DNA of 64,000 bases. Origin: Nocardia cyriacigeorgica (GTDB taxonomy: Bacteria > Actinomycetota > Actinomycetes > Mycobacteriales > Mycobacteriaceae). This document shows, in pieces, positions 8,529-16,390 of this stretch. Made by a program: the position numbers and the translations under genes. Location: assembly GCF_029868385.1 (NCBI RefSeq), contig NZ_JARWNX010000023.1, positions 62,001 through 126,000 of the forward strand, read 5' to 3'. Positions within the stretch are counted from its first letter, which is position 1. Every line of letters begins with the position of its first letter. The notes under the pieces were generated by a model. It was not told the origin of the DNA. It made no database searches and saw only the letters and a list, made by a program, of their open reading frames with translations.

Positions 8529-9298
8529 CGCGCGCTCACATTCGAGGCCCGCTCGGCGGATTCGACCAGCATGGCCATGCGGTTCGCGACCTCGCGAGCG
8601 GTCGGCCGCGCGACGCGGTCGACCAGCCGGCCGTCGGCGAGGAAAAGAACCGCATCGGAGTATGAGGCGGCGACCGGGTCGTGGGTGACCATGATGATGG
8701 TCTGCCCCTGGTCGGCGAGTCCGCGCATGAGTGTGAGGACTTCTCGGGCGCTGCGGATGTCGAGCGCTCCGGTGGGCTCGTCGGCGAAGACCACTTGGGG
8801 GTTCGTGATCAGCGCCCTGGCGATTGCGACGCGTTGCCGCTGGCCGCCGGAGAGCTGGTCGGGGCGGTGCGCGGCCCGCTCGTCGAGGCCTACTCGAGCG
8901 AGAAGCGCCCGGGTCGAGGTGCGGTCGGGTCGATGCCCGTCCAGGCGGATCGGCAGTTCGACATTGTCCACGGTCGACAGCGCCGGAAGCAGGTTGAACG
9001 ACTGGAAAACGAATCCGATCCGGCGTCGGCGCAGCTTCGCCAGCTGATTTTGGTCCAGTGCGTCGAGGGGCTGCCCGTCGAAGGCTATATGGCCCGAGGT
9101 CGGCACCTGGAGCCCGGCGGCACAGTGCAGCAGGGTGGTTTTGCCGGAGCCCGACGGGCCCATGACAGCGGTGAACGAGCCCGGCGCGATGTCGAGGTCG
9201 ACGCCCCGCAGGGCGTGGACCGATCCGCTCTCCCCGGGGTACTCGCAGCGCAGGCCCCGGAGTCGAAGTACAGGTGGGGCCGAAGTAGAGGTGTGCAT
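8525..9298 (-). CDS. ABC transporter ATP-binding protein (LolD/MacB type)
   Basis: A 257-residue ATPase with Walker A GPSGSGKTT, Q-loop (FVFQSFNLLPALS), signature LSGGQRQRVAIARAL, Walker B VVFADEPTGALD and the switch His in MVTHDP. The FNLLP and DEPTGALD wording is that of the LolD/MacB group, which works with FtsX-like permeases such as the next gene. ATG 9298 is chosen because GAAGGGA sits just upstream; further upstream ATG codons would run into the operators. First gene of a two-gene operon. Confidence 0.93.
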   Translation of the reverse strand: MHTSTSAPPVLRLRGLRCEYPGESGSVHALRGVDLDIAPGSFTAVMGPSGSGKTTLLHCAAGLQVPTSGHIAFDGQPLDALDQNQLAKLRRRRIGFVFQSFNLLPALSTVDNVELPIRLDGHRPDRTSTRALLARVGLDERAAHRPDQLSGGQRQRVAIARALITNPQVVFADEPTGALDIRSAREVLTLMRGLADQGQTIIMVTHDPVAASYSDAVLFLADGRLVDRVARPTAREVANRMAMLVESAERASNVSAR

Positions 9299-9314
9299 GG
9301 TGTCCCTTCGCAAC

Positions 9315-9356
9315 ATAAACAATCGTTATAAACATACGTTATAAACGAACGTTTAT
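9315..9356. promoter_or_regulatory. three overlapping tandem TetR operators
   Basis: Three palindrome-like units follow each other at 13-base steps: ATAAACAATCGTTAT (9315-9329), ATAAACATACGTTAT (9328-9342) and ATAAACGAACGTTTAT (9341-9356). The last is a perfect inverted repeat, ATAAACG-AA-CGTTTAT. The region is AT-rich and lies between the ABC operon and the divergent TetR gene. Its neighbours overlap by two bases, so dimers would bind side by side on the helix. Confidence 0.75.
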
Positions 9357-9372
9357 CTAATACTATAGACAC

Positions 9373-9930
9373 ATGAGCAACCGAGACAAGCTCCTACAGG
9401 CAGCGCGCGACTGCCTGCTCTCGCTGGGGTACGCCAACACGACCGTGCGCGAGCTGGTCAAGGCTTCCGGGGCCAACCAGGCCTCGATCAATTACCACTT
9501 CGGGTCCAAGGAACGCCTGCTCACCGACACGCTGCACGATCTCAACCGCGAATGGGGCGATATCCTCTTCGCCGCCATCGGCGGTGACGATCCGCCCGGC
9601 CCGGCGGGCAACGAGGCGCGCTGGGACCGGATCGTCACCTCTATCCGCAACAACCGCGCGCTCTGGTATGTGAATTTCGAGTCCGTGTCGGCGGCCCGCG
9701 ACGACGAAGAGATCCAAGCGATGATCGCGGCCGGCCAACGCACCGCTCGCCGCAGCCTCGCCCACGCCTTCGGCGGACTCGACCCCGATACCGCCGACCC
9801 GGAAACAGTCGAAGCCGTCGGTTCCCACTACTTCGCACTACTCGTGGGCGTGGCGAGCCAATGGCTCGCCGACCCCGACAACGCCCCGGACGCCGCCCGA
9901 ATCGTCGCAGCCGACACCCGGAGCCGCTGA
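9373..9930 (+). CDS. TetR family repressor of the ABC exporter
   Basis: A 185-residue TetR protein with the DNA-binding domain at residues 1-50 (TTVRELVKASGANQASINYHFGSKERLLTDTL) and a helical C-terminal part with ALLVGVASQWLADP near the end. ATG 9373 lies 16 bases from the last of three tandem operators. It stands back to back with the FtsX-type ABC operon and very probably represses it and itself. The ligand is unknown. Confidence 0.88.
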   Translation: MSNRDKLLQAARDCLLSLGYANTTVRELVKASGANQASINYHFGSKERLLTDTLHDLNREWGDILFAAIGGDDPPGPAGNEARWDRIVTSIRNNRALWYVNFESVSAARDDEEIQAMIAAGQRTARRSLAHAFGGLDPDTADPETVEAVGSHYFALLVGVASQWLADPDNAPDAARIVAADTRSR

Positions 9931-9971
9931 CCGCTTCACGTCCTGTGGGGTGGGCTGCGCGTCCGTCGGCT

Positions 9972-10388
9972 CTATGGAGCGGTTCGCTGAAAGTCGAAGG
10001 AGCCCGGTTTGTGTGGGGCGTTGGTGGCGAGGGTGCCGGTGATGTGGCCGGGGCCCGGGTCGAATTGGATTTGGGTGCCGCCGGTTCCGTAGATCTGCTG
10101 TCGGACTGTTCCGGTGGCGCCGGTGTCGAGATTGCGCCAGTTCACTGCGACTTCGACCGAGCAGGGGGTGATGCCGTGGAGGGCGCTGATCAGGCCGAAG
10201 TAGGGGGTGTTCGGGCCGTAGATGAGTGCGAAATCGATATGGCCGACGCAGAAGCCGTTGCTGGTCAGTGTTATTGCGTCGTTGAGTGGGTTGCTGTCGG
10301 CGGTCGCGGCGGGGGCGACGGCGAGCAGAGGGGCCGCGACGGCGGCGGCTGCGATGAGGGATCGGGTGGTCCTTTTGCTCAGATGCAT
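9972..10388 (-). CDS. secreted protein of unknown function
   Basis: The 138-residue product has a typical Sec signal peptide (SKRTTRS, a run of Ala/Leu, cleavage after ATA at about residue 30). The mature part of about 108 residues includes two cysteines (GFCVGH and TPCSVEV), likely forming a disulfide bond, and beta-strand patterns (GTVRQQIYGTGGTQIQF). ATG 10388 has GAGG nine bases upstream; an upstream in-frame start would add a non-signal sequence. Similar exported proteins occur widely in Nocardia and mycobacteria without known role. It is preceded by a terminator, so it has its own promoter. Confidence 0.75.
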   Translation of the reverse strand: MHLSKRTTRSLIAAAAVAAPLLAVAPAATADSNPLNDAITLTSNGFCVGHIDFALIYGPNTPYFGLISALHGITPCSVEVAVNWRNLDTGATGTVRQQIYGTGGTQIQFDPGPGHITGTLATNAPHKPGSFDFQRTAP

Positions 10389-10469
10389 TGGTGCCTCTTC
10401 CGTCTCGGTTGTCAGCGGAACACGCGGGAGGTCATGCGGCCGATGATGCTTGGCCGCTGACGTCGGGTG

Positions 10470-10499
10470 GTGGCGGGCCGGGCTCGACCGGCCCGCCAC
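10470..10499 (-). terminator. stem-loop after the LGFP gene
   Basis: GTGGCGGGCCG (10470-10480) and CGGCCCGCCAC (10489-10499) are perfectly complementary 11-base arms around an 8-base loop. It begins three bases after the stop of the LGFP-repeat gene, a clear intrinsic-type terminator position. Confidence 0.7.
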
Positions 10500-10502
10500 A
10501 GC

Positions 10503-11066
10503 TCACGGCTCCCAGGTGATGCGTCCGCCCTGGAAGTCCTGGGCCTTGCCGCCCTCGTAGTCGAATTCGTCGCCGGTCGGGTAGCCGTAGCGGCCGTTCT
10601 CGCCTCCGGCGGCGAGCCAGGTGTCGCGGATGGATCCCCAGATGATGTGGGCGCCGGTGGTGGGTGACCAGTAGATGTCGCCGCCGTTGAAGCGGTTGTA
10701 GCGACCGTTGTTCTTGGCGGCGGCCTCATCGGTGATGGGGAAGCCGAGGGGGCTGTTCTCCCAGCCCGCGGCGCCCCATTTGTCGCGGATCGCGCCGCCG
10801 ATCTGGTGGGCGGCGGTGCCGAGGGACCAGTAGATGGAGTTGTTGCGTTCGAAGGCCTGGAAGCGGCCGCCGGTGGCGTCGAGTTCGGGAGTGATGGGGT
10901 TGCCGAAGGTGTTGTAGCCGCCGGCCTGGTCGTATTTGACCTCGATGGCGCCGCCGACGTCGAAGGGGCCGATGGGTCTGGCGCCCGCGGTGGTGGCGAA
11001 AACCGTGGTGAGCGCAAGGCCGGTGGCGGCGAGGGCGGTAGCGGTGGTGATGTGGTGGCGTGCCAT
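10503..11066 (-). CDS. secreted LGFP-repeat protein
   Basis: A 187-residue exported protein: signal peptide of about 29 residues ending TTAGA, then three LGFP-type repeats recognisable at FGNPITPE, LGFPITDE and YGYPTGDE, each followed by an aromatic/Gly-rich stretch (FQAFERNNSIYWS; YNRFNGGDIYWSP; AQDFQGGRITW). LGFP repeats are found in actinobacterial cell-envelope proteins and are thought to help anchor them to the mycolyl-arabinogalactan wall. AGGAGG stands just upstream of ATG 11066. It carries no enzymatic domain, so it is likely a structural or accessory wall protein. Confidence 0.9.
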   Translation of the reverse strand: MARHHITTATALAATGLALTTVFATTAGARPIGPFDVGGAIEVKYDQAGGYNTFGNPITPELDATGGRFQAFERNNSIYWSLGTAAHQIGGAIRDKWGAAGWENSPLGFPITDEAAAKNNGRYNRFNGGDIYWSPTTGAHIIWGSIRDTWLAAGGENGRYGYPTGDEFDYEGGKAQDFQGGRITWEP

Positions 11067-11207
11067 AGGGAGCCTCCTGAGGTGAAGTGATGCGGGGCCG
11101 GGAGTCGGCAGGATGCGGACGTGTGGCATCCCCGAATGCTCATCAGCCCTATCGAGCGACCGATGATCGCCGTTAGCGTGGCCGCCGTCTCGCCGTGGCG
11201 GCCGCGC

Positions 11208-11423
11208 TCAGCCCGCCGGGTCGATCCGGAACCCGATCTTCACGGTGACCTGGGTATGGGCGATGGCGCCGTCGACGATGTGGCCGCGCACGTTCACCAT
11301 CTCGAACCATTCGAGATGGCGGACGGTTTCGCCCGCGCGGGCGATCGCATTGGCAATGGCGGCGTCGACGCCGTCCGGAGCGGAACCGACCACCTCGATG
11401 ACGCGATAGACGTGATCACTCAT
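11208..11423 (-). CDS. dodecin, flavin-binding protein
   Basis: A 71-residue protein matching dodecin over its full length: beta strand [16 protein letters not shown], helix [15 protein letters not shown], the flavin-stacking Trp in [14 protein letters not shown], and the final strands [13 protein letters not shown]. Dodecins assemble into hollow 12-mers that bind and buffer riboflavin, FMN or FAD. Its position next to two FAD enzymes is fitting but may be chance. It starts at ATG 11423 and has its own transcription unit. Confidence 0.92.
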   Translation of the reverse strand: MSDHVYRVIEVVGSAPDGVDAAIANAIARAGETVRHLEWFEMVNVRGHIVDGAIAHTQVTVKIGFRIDPAG

Positions 11424-11482
11424 GCGATGAGTGTGGCAGCCATCACATCATCGCGGGGCAGGTTGCGCCGAGATACGGGGAT

Positions 11483-13276
11483 TCATACATCGAGCACGTG
11501 TGGCAAGCCCGCCCGGAAGCGGTCGGCGTCGAGCTGCTTGGCCGCCTCGAAGATCGGCGGACTCACCAGCGGATGGATCGTGGCGCGCGGCGCGGGATCA
11601 CCGGCGGCATCGAGGACGGCATTGGCGGCGGCACGCCCCGCCTCGTTGGCCCCCTCCATGGTGGCCAGGTCGATATGGGTGCGCACATGATCGCCGCCGA
11701 AGAACAGATTGGGGATCGCGCAGTGCGCGTCGGGGCGGTTGTCGTAGGAGCCGACGGTGTTGACCAGCAGTGGAGTGTCGTTGTGCGTGGTCCCGCCGGA
11801 CCAGCTGATACCGGGGTCCAGATGCCAGGAGTGGATATCGTCGGCGCGTAACCAGCCGGTGCCGGTATTGAGCCACTGTTCGAGCTGGGCCCACACCTCG
11901 GCCGCGATCTCCTCCTTCGAGCACTGTTTGGCGGTCTTGCCGTAGAGGACGCCGGGAGTGTCCCAATCGGAGACGTCGACCGACAGACATTCCACCGCGC
12001 GGCCGTCGCCGTAGCGTTGTGCGAAATCGCCCACCCACATCGGCGCCTGCCGCAGCGCGGTGATCGCCCACGGCGAGCCGAGCGCGGCAATATGGCCCTC
12101 CGGGATGTCGGAGGGCCTGGTCAGGTAGTACTGGATGCCGACCATCCAGTCGGTGACCAGTTCGGCCATCCCCGTCAGCCGCGGATCGGCCGCGAGGATG
12201 GCCGGGCTCAGCAGCGGCACGGTGCGCTCCACCGGCATGGCGCAGAGATACCAATCCGCCTCGACCGTCGACGCAGCGCCGCCGGAGTCGACGACCGTGG
12301 CACCCGCGATGCGGCCGTTGCGCAGCTCGAGCGCGGTGGCCCGCTGGTCCATCACGAACCGCACACCGCGTCCGCGCAGATACGCGACCCACGGATCGAT
12401 CCACGCCTCATTGGTCGGCCGGTTGAGGATGCGATCGATACCTGCCGAGTACTGCGGAATCAGTCCGGTCCCCGCGAGGACCAGCGCCTCGCCGATGGTG
12501 CCGATGGTGCGTGCCGAACTCATATGCGGTTTCGCCGCCACGGTGATGCGGGTCAGCGCCGAGACCAGATAATCGCGGTAGGCCTGCGATTTACCGTCCG
12601 CGCGCAGGATCTGCTCCCACGTCAGGTATTCCCACTGCCCGAACCGTCGTTCGGTGGAGGAGGTGAACCACATCGTCATCTGCTTGGCGAAGAACGCCAG
12701 CTCGGCGGGTGGCAGCTCGGGGATGAAGCCGAGCCCCGTGACGATCGTGTTCTGGAGCAGTTCCGGTGTGAGTTGCCCGAGCGCGGCGGGCTCCACGGGC
12801 AGGAAGACCGGCGGTTTGCCGCGGAATCCGGCGATGGTGCCCTCGACGCGGACGAGATTGTCGGCCACACCGTTGGGATTTCCGGGAAAAGGGATGCGGC
12901 GCATCGTGTCCGGCAGATTCTGATAGCAGCCGGGGAAGAAGCGGAACCCGTGCTCACCGGGCAGATCACGGCGACCATCGGCGCCGGTGCCCGGCACACC
13001 GAGACTGCGTGCCTTCCCACCGAGATAGGCGGGTTCGTACACGGTCACCGCATAACCGCGTTCGATCAGTTCGTGCGCCGCCGACAATCCGGCGACACCG
13101 CCACCGAGAATCGCGACGTTCCGGTTGCCGGGCGAACCGGGGGAGCGGCGCACGGGTGCGGTACCGGCGGTCGCGGTCGTCCCACCGAGTGCCAGCGCCG
13201 CCCCGGCGACGACGGCGCCGCGCAGCACATCGCGCCGGGTCCACGATTCGGCCGTATTCGATTGCGGTTCAGACAT
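11483..13276 (-). CDS. Tat-exported FAD-dependent oxidoreductase (amine-oxidase/desaturase fold)
   Basis: A 597-residue flavoprotein. The N terminus has a twin-arginine signal (WTRRDVLRGAVVAGAALALGG), so it is probably exported folded. A Rossmann FAD site follows (VAILGGGVAGLSAAHEL, about residues 53-69) with YEPAYLGGKARS, as in phytoene desaturases and hydroxysqualene dehydroxylase. The end has FFGGDHVRTHIDLATMEGANEAGRAAANAVL, the family's second FAD motif. Its ATG (13274-13276) overlaps the upstream flavoenzyme gene by eight bases, so they are translationally coupled. The substrate is probably a hydrophobic polyene or sterol-like molecule, by inference only. Confidence 0.85.
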   Translation of the reverse strand: MSEPQSNTAESWTRRDVLRGAVVAGAALALGGTTATAGTAPVRRSPGSPGNRNVAILGGGVAGLSAAHELIERGYAVTVYEPAYLGGKARSLGVPGTGADGRRDLPGEHGFRFFPGCYQNLPDTMRRIPFPGNPNGVADNLVRVEGTIAGFRGKPPVFLPVEPAALGQLTPELLQNTIVTGLGFIPELPPAELAFFAKQMTMWFTSSTERRFGQWEYLTWEQILRADGKSQAYRDYLVSALTRITVAAKPHMSSARTIGTIGEALVLAGTGLIPQYSAGIDRILNRPTNEAWIDPWVAYLRGRGVRFVMDQRATALELRNGRIAGATVVDSGGAASTVEADWYLCAMPVERTVPLLSPAILAADPRLTGMAELVTDWMVGIQYYLTRPSDIPEGHIAALGSPWAITALRQAPMWVGDFAQRYGDGRAVECLSVDVSDWDTPGVLYGKTAKQCSKEEIAAEVWAQLEQWLNTGTGWLRADDIHSWHLDPGISWSGGTTHNDTPLLVNTVGSYDNRPDAHCAIPNLFFGGDHVRTHIDLATMEGANEAGRAAANAVLDAAGDPAPRATIHPLVSPPIFEAAKQLDADRFRAGLPHVLDV

Positions 13277-14684
13277 ATTCGTCTCCAGCACGGAAGAGGT
13301 GATCGATGGGTGTCGACGGGATGGAAGATCTGCGGTCGACCGCGCGCAACGCGGTGCGTGCCTCGTGCCAGTCGGCGGCCGCCGCACGCAGTTCCCGGGT
13401 GACATCGGCGAGCACCGCACCCGCGGCCGTCGGGGTGTGCCGGACCGCACCGGCGGCCAGACCGACCGCGCGACGTGGCGTGAACACCGCACCGGGTTCG
13501 GTGGTGCGGGAGAAGATCCCGGTGACCGCGGCCGCCAGTGACCTGTCGCTGGTGGCCGTGCGATACAGCTCGATTTCCAAGGGGTGCATAGCTTCCGCAC
13601 GCGCGAGCCGATTGGTCCACTGATAGATCGGCAGGCAGTCGCGCACACGCGCATCCGCCCAGTGGGCCAGCGCGATATCGAGCGCCTTCGGATGTTCGAG
13701 CAGCGGGGCGGTCGTCTCGCCGAGCAGCCTGCCGTAGCGCAGTGCGTCCCGGATGCCCTGCGCCGTCACCGGATCCTTGAAATGTCCCGCGTCCCCGGCC
13801 AGAGCCCAGCCCGGTCCGCTGGAGCGCCGGAAGTAGGAGACGATGCCGGTCGCCGACCGTACCCGGCCGACCCGTTCGCAATCGCGCAGCCGATCGGTGA
13901 GACCGGGAAGGCGTGCGATCGCATCGGTATAGCGCTGTTCGGCGCGGCCTGGGCGGAGGCCGCCGTCGTTCGAGACGGGTGGCTGCACCAACGACAGCAG
14001 CAGCCCGTCATCGCAGGGGAACGCCGTACCGAGATCGCGTCCGGCACGCCACTGGGCGGCGATGTGCCGCCAGGACCGCGCGCCGTCGCGCCAGTAGGCG
14101 TAATAGCATTCGCGCCCGCTCGGCGCGCGCAGAAAGGGTTCGTCCGCACCGCAGAGCCGCGCCACCGTGCTGCGCCTGCCGTCGGCGCCGACCACCAGCG
14201 GTGCGCGCACCTCGACGACATTGTCGTCGCGGTCGCGATACCGCACACCGGCGCATCGACCACGCGTCCACCGCAATTCGGTCACCCGACAGCGTTCCCG
14301 GACATCGGCGCCCGCCGCACGGGCGGCACCGACCAAGACGGCATCCATACCGGTGCGGCGCACGCACATCGCGTAATCGATGCCATCTGCCGCCGCAAAC
14401 TCCGAGGGCACCCGATACCCGCCACCGGCGGCGAACGCCGACGTCAGGCGCGGTGCACCGAGGCGTTCGACCTGGTCGAGCACTCCGAGCGCGCGCAATT
14501 CGGCGAGTCCGCCGGGCCACAGCAGATGAGTCGAGAGCGTGTCGGACGGGAAACGCGCGCTGTCGAGGACCACCACACGGCGTCCGGCCCCGGCCATCGT
14601 GATCGCGACGGCGGAGCCCGCGCACCGGGCGCCAACCACGATGACGTCGGTGTATTCGACCGCCGTACTGGAGGAATCGGCCAT
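13269..14684 (-). CDS. FAD-dependent monooxygenase (PHBH / geranylgeranyl-reductase fold)
   Basis: A 471-residue flavoprotein with the dinucleotide-binding start DVIVVGARCAGSAVAITMA, the middle DG motif PLVVGADGRRSTVARLCG and the GD motif WALAGDAGHFKDPVTAQGIRDA. This is the pattern of group A flavin monooxygenases and geranylgeranyl reductases. ATG 14684 is preferred over GTG 14690 because GAGG is seven bases before it. It forms a coupled pair with the Tat flavoenzyme and faces a TetR gene across a perfect palindrome. Substrate not identifiable. Confidence 0.82.
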   Translation of the reverse strand: MADSSSTAVEYTDVIVVGARCAGSAVAITMAGAGRRVVVLDSARFPSDTLSTHLLWPGGLAELRALGVLDQVERLGAPRLTSAFAAGGGYRVPSEFAAADGIDYAMCVRRTGMDAVLVGAARAAGADVRERCRVTELRWTRGRCAGVRYRDRDDNVVEVRAPLVVGADGRRSTVARLCGADEPFLRAPSGRECYYAYWRDGARSWRHIAAQWRAGRDLGTAFPCDDGLLLSLVQPPVSNDGGLRPGRAEQRYTDAIARLPGLTDRLRDCERVGRVRSATGIVSYFRRSSGPGWALAGDAGHFKDPVTAQGIRDALRYGRLLGETTAPLLEHPKALDIALAHWADARVRDCLPIYQWTNRLARAEAMHPLEIELYRTATSDRSLAAAVTGIFSRTTEPGAVFTPRRAVGLAAGAVRHTPTAAGAVLADVTRELRAAAADWHEARTALRAVDRRSSIPSTPIDHLFRAGDEYV

Positions 14685-14707
14685 TCTCACGCCTCGGTCA
14701 TCGCGTC

Positions 14708-14724
14708 TCGGACACTATGTCCGA
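14708..14724. promoter_or_regulatory. TetR operator (TCGGACA-CTA-TGTCCGA)
   Basis: A perfect inverted repeat with 7-base arms and a 3-base centre, 24 bases upstream of the flavoenzyme pair and 137 bases from the divergent TetR gene. Its shape fits a site for that regulator. Confidence 0.7.
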
Positions 14725-14860
14725 TTGATGGTGAACCTCCGGCGCGCCGCTGTCAACGGCCGATGCCGATCCGCGGTGCCCGAGGCACAATGGGCCGCAT
14801 GCAGCATTCGACCGAACAGCGAGCAGACCGCGGCTCGACGGCTGCGCGGACGGGCGCCGG

Positions 14861-15511
14861 ATGCCGTCGCTGACCCGGGTCCCCCGCGGCGGACGCAAAC
14901 CGGCCGACGACCGTCGAGCCGAATTCGAACGCCGGGTGCTGATCGCGGTCGAGGAATTGCTGGCCGATGGCACGCCCTACACCGAACTGGCCGTGCAGAA
15001 GATCGCCGCCGCCTCGCACTCGGCGAGATCGACCTTCTACCGATACTTTCCGGACAAGAGCCAGTTGCTGATCCGGATGGCAGATCTGGCCACCACCGAC
15101 CTGTTCCACGCCGCCGAACAGTGGTGGACCGCCGATCACACCGACGGCGTCGACGGTGTGGTGCAGGCGATTCGGAGCATGATCGCGGGTTTCCGCGCCC
15201 ACCGGCACCTGCTGCTCGCGCTCACCGAGGTCTCGGCCTACGACCGCGACGTCGGCGCGTACTGGCATGCGCGGGTGGCCACTTTCGCGGCGATGGTCCG
15301 GGCCAGGCTCGACGCCGACCGGACCGCCGGACGGATCAGCTCAGCCATCGACCCGACGGCCACCGCGGTGGTACTGACCTCGATGGTGGAACGGTCCATC
15401 GCGGTCGCTTTTTCGGCCGATACCGGCGTTTCCGACGAGGTCCTCGCCGATACGCTCGGGCGTGCGATCTGGCTCGTCGTCTACGGCGACGCGCCGCGCG
15501 CCACGCCGTGA
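14861..15511 (+). CDS. TetR family regulator
   Basis: A 216-residue TetR protein. The DNA-binding helices lie at about residues 23-66 (YTELAVQKIAAASHSARSTF, then YRYFPDKSQLL), and the C-terminal part is helical and hydrophobic (MVERSIAVAFSADTG). It stands divergent to the two coupled flavoenzymes, with a palindrome in the shared promoter, so it likely controls them. ATG 14861 gives the usual family length; no strong binding site is seen. Confidence 0.82.
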   Translation: MPSLTRVPRGGRKPADDRRAEFERRVLIAVEELLADGTPYTELAVQKIAAASHSARSTFYRYFPDKSQLLIRMADLATTDLFHAAEQWWTADHTDGVDGVVQAIRSMIAGFRAHRHLLLALTEVSAYDRDVGAYWHARVATFAAMVRARLDADRTAGRISSAIDPTATAVVLTSMVERSIAVAFSADTGVSDEVLADTLGRAIWLVVYGDAPRATP

Positions 15512-15620
15512 CGCGCCGATCGTTCGTGTGTCTTCCCTCGGATCGCGAAGGCGTGCTGTTCAATTGATGCCGTCAGCGTCTCCGGCATCACTCGACAAGC
15601 ATCCGAAAAGGAGCATGAAC

Positions 15621-15917
15621 GTGAGCATGATTCTCGTTGCGCTGCACGACAGCTACGGCACGGTGGTGGCCCAGATCGGCAACCCCACCCCGGAAGCTCC
15701 GCCGCTGGCGGACAAGATCATGCAGTTGACCAGGTATCTCACCTGGTTCGTTCTGCTGTCGGGCATCACCGCCATCACCTACGGCGGCGGCCGATTCGCC
15801 TGGGAGAAGTGGAGCGGCGGCGGTTTGCAGTCGCCCAAGATGGTGGCCGGCGCCATGGCCGGTGGCGTGGTCGCCACCAGTGCGGGCACCATCATGAACG
15901 CCGTGATCGGCGCCTGA
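15621..15917 (+). CDS. small two-helix membrane protein, pilin/VirB2-like in outline
   Basis: A 98-residue protein with two predicted membrane helices (about residues 35-58, LTRYLTWFVLLSGITAITYGG, and 72-96, VAGAMAGGVVATSAGTIMNAV) separated by a short basic/Gly loop. Three starts are in frame (ATG 15615, GTG 15621, ATG 15627); AAGGAG at 15608-15613 best fits GTG 15621. Layout and Gly/Ala-rich helices recall VirB2/TrbC-type subunits of conjugation systems, but no other conjugation gene is near, so this is only a resemblance. It stands alone between a TetR gene and the nar operon. Confidence 0.6.
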   Translation: MSMILVALHDSYGTVVAQIGNPTPEAPPLADKIMQLTRYLTWFVLLSGITAITYGGGRFAWEKWSGGGLQSPKMVAGAMAGGVVATSAGTIMNAVIGA

Positions 15918-16390
15918 TCGGCGCCCTACCGTGCTGCGGGTGTCCGCGCCGACGCAAGGGCGCCCGCACATCCGAATCGATCGGCCGCGGTGACGACGCC
16001 ATCGCCTGATCCGTCGGCCATTGTGGCCGAAACGTAATCCGCATCGACGGTTTTACACCCGCGGAACGCGTGCCGACATGTTCTGCTGGGACGGTGACGT
16101 CAGTTCCCACTGAAACGCACAACCCCACGGAAACGCCCGATCGGACGCGAGCCCGCGCCGACATCCCGCCGGGCCCGGCCGATCGGCCCCGAATCAGCAC
16201 CGACACCGGGCGATCAGACCTCATCCCGCCACCGAGCCGCGCGATCGACCTCGCCGCAGGCCCGTCGCCGCGCCGTCCGTCATCGAATCTGCACTGCCCG
16301 GTCGTCGCCCCCGCTGTAGTCGAACCACGCGGCCCGTGCACCCGATCCGACGTTGCGGCGACCCCGTAGAGCGGACGAGAAGGAGACCAC
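15918..16390. other. promoter region of the nar operon
   Basis: No gene is supported in these 473 bases. The region should hold the nar promoter, but I do not find a convincing FNR/Crp-type palindrome (TTGAT-N4-ATCAA) or an obvious GlnR or NarL site by eye. A binding site GAGAAGGAG for narG lies at 16377-16385. A lower-GC patch around 16025-16055 may contain the core promoter. Confidence 0.45.

Noticed and set aside
7206-9335. single 709-residue fusion of ATPase and permease
   Set aside because: The first part is out of frame with the ATPase motifs; ATGA at 8525-8528 separates two real genes.
12017-13402. 461-codon plus-strand frame opposite the Tat flavoenzyme
   Set aside because: No motif; composition typical of antisense shadow.
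15918-16390. FNR-type TTGAT-N4-ATCAA site before narG
   Set aside because: Searched by eye; no convincing match found.
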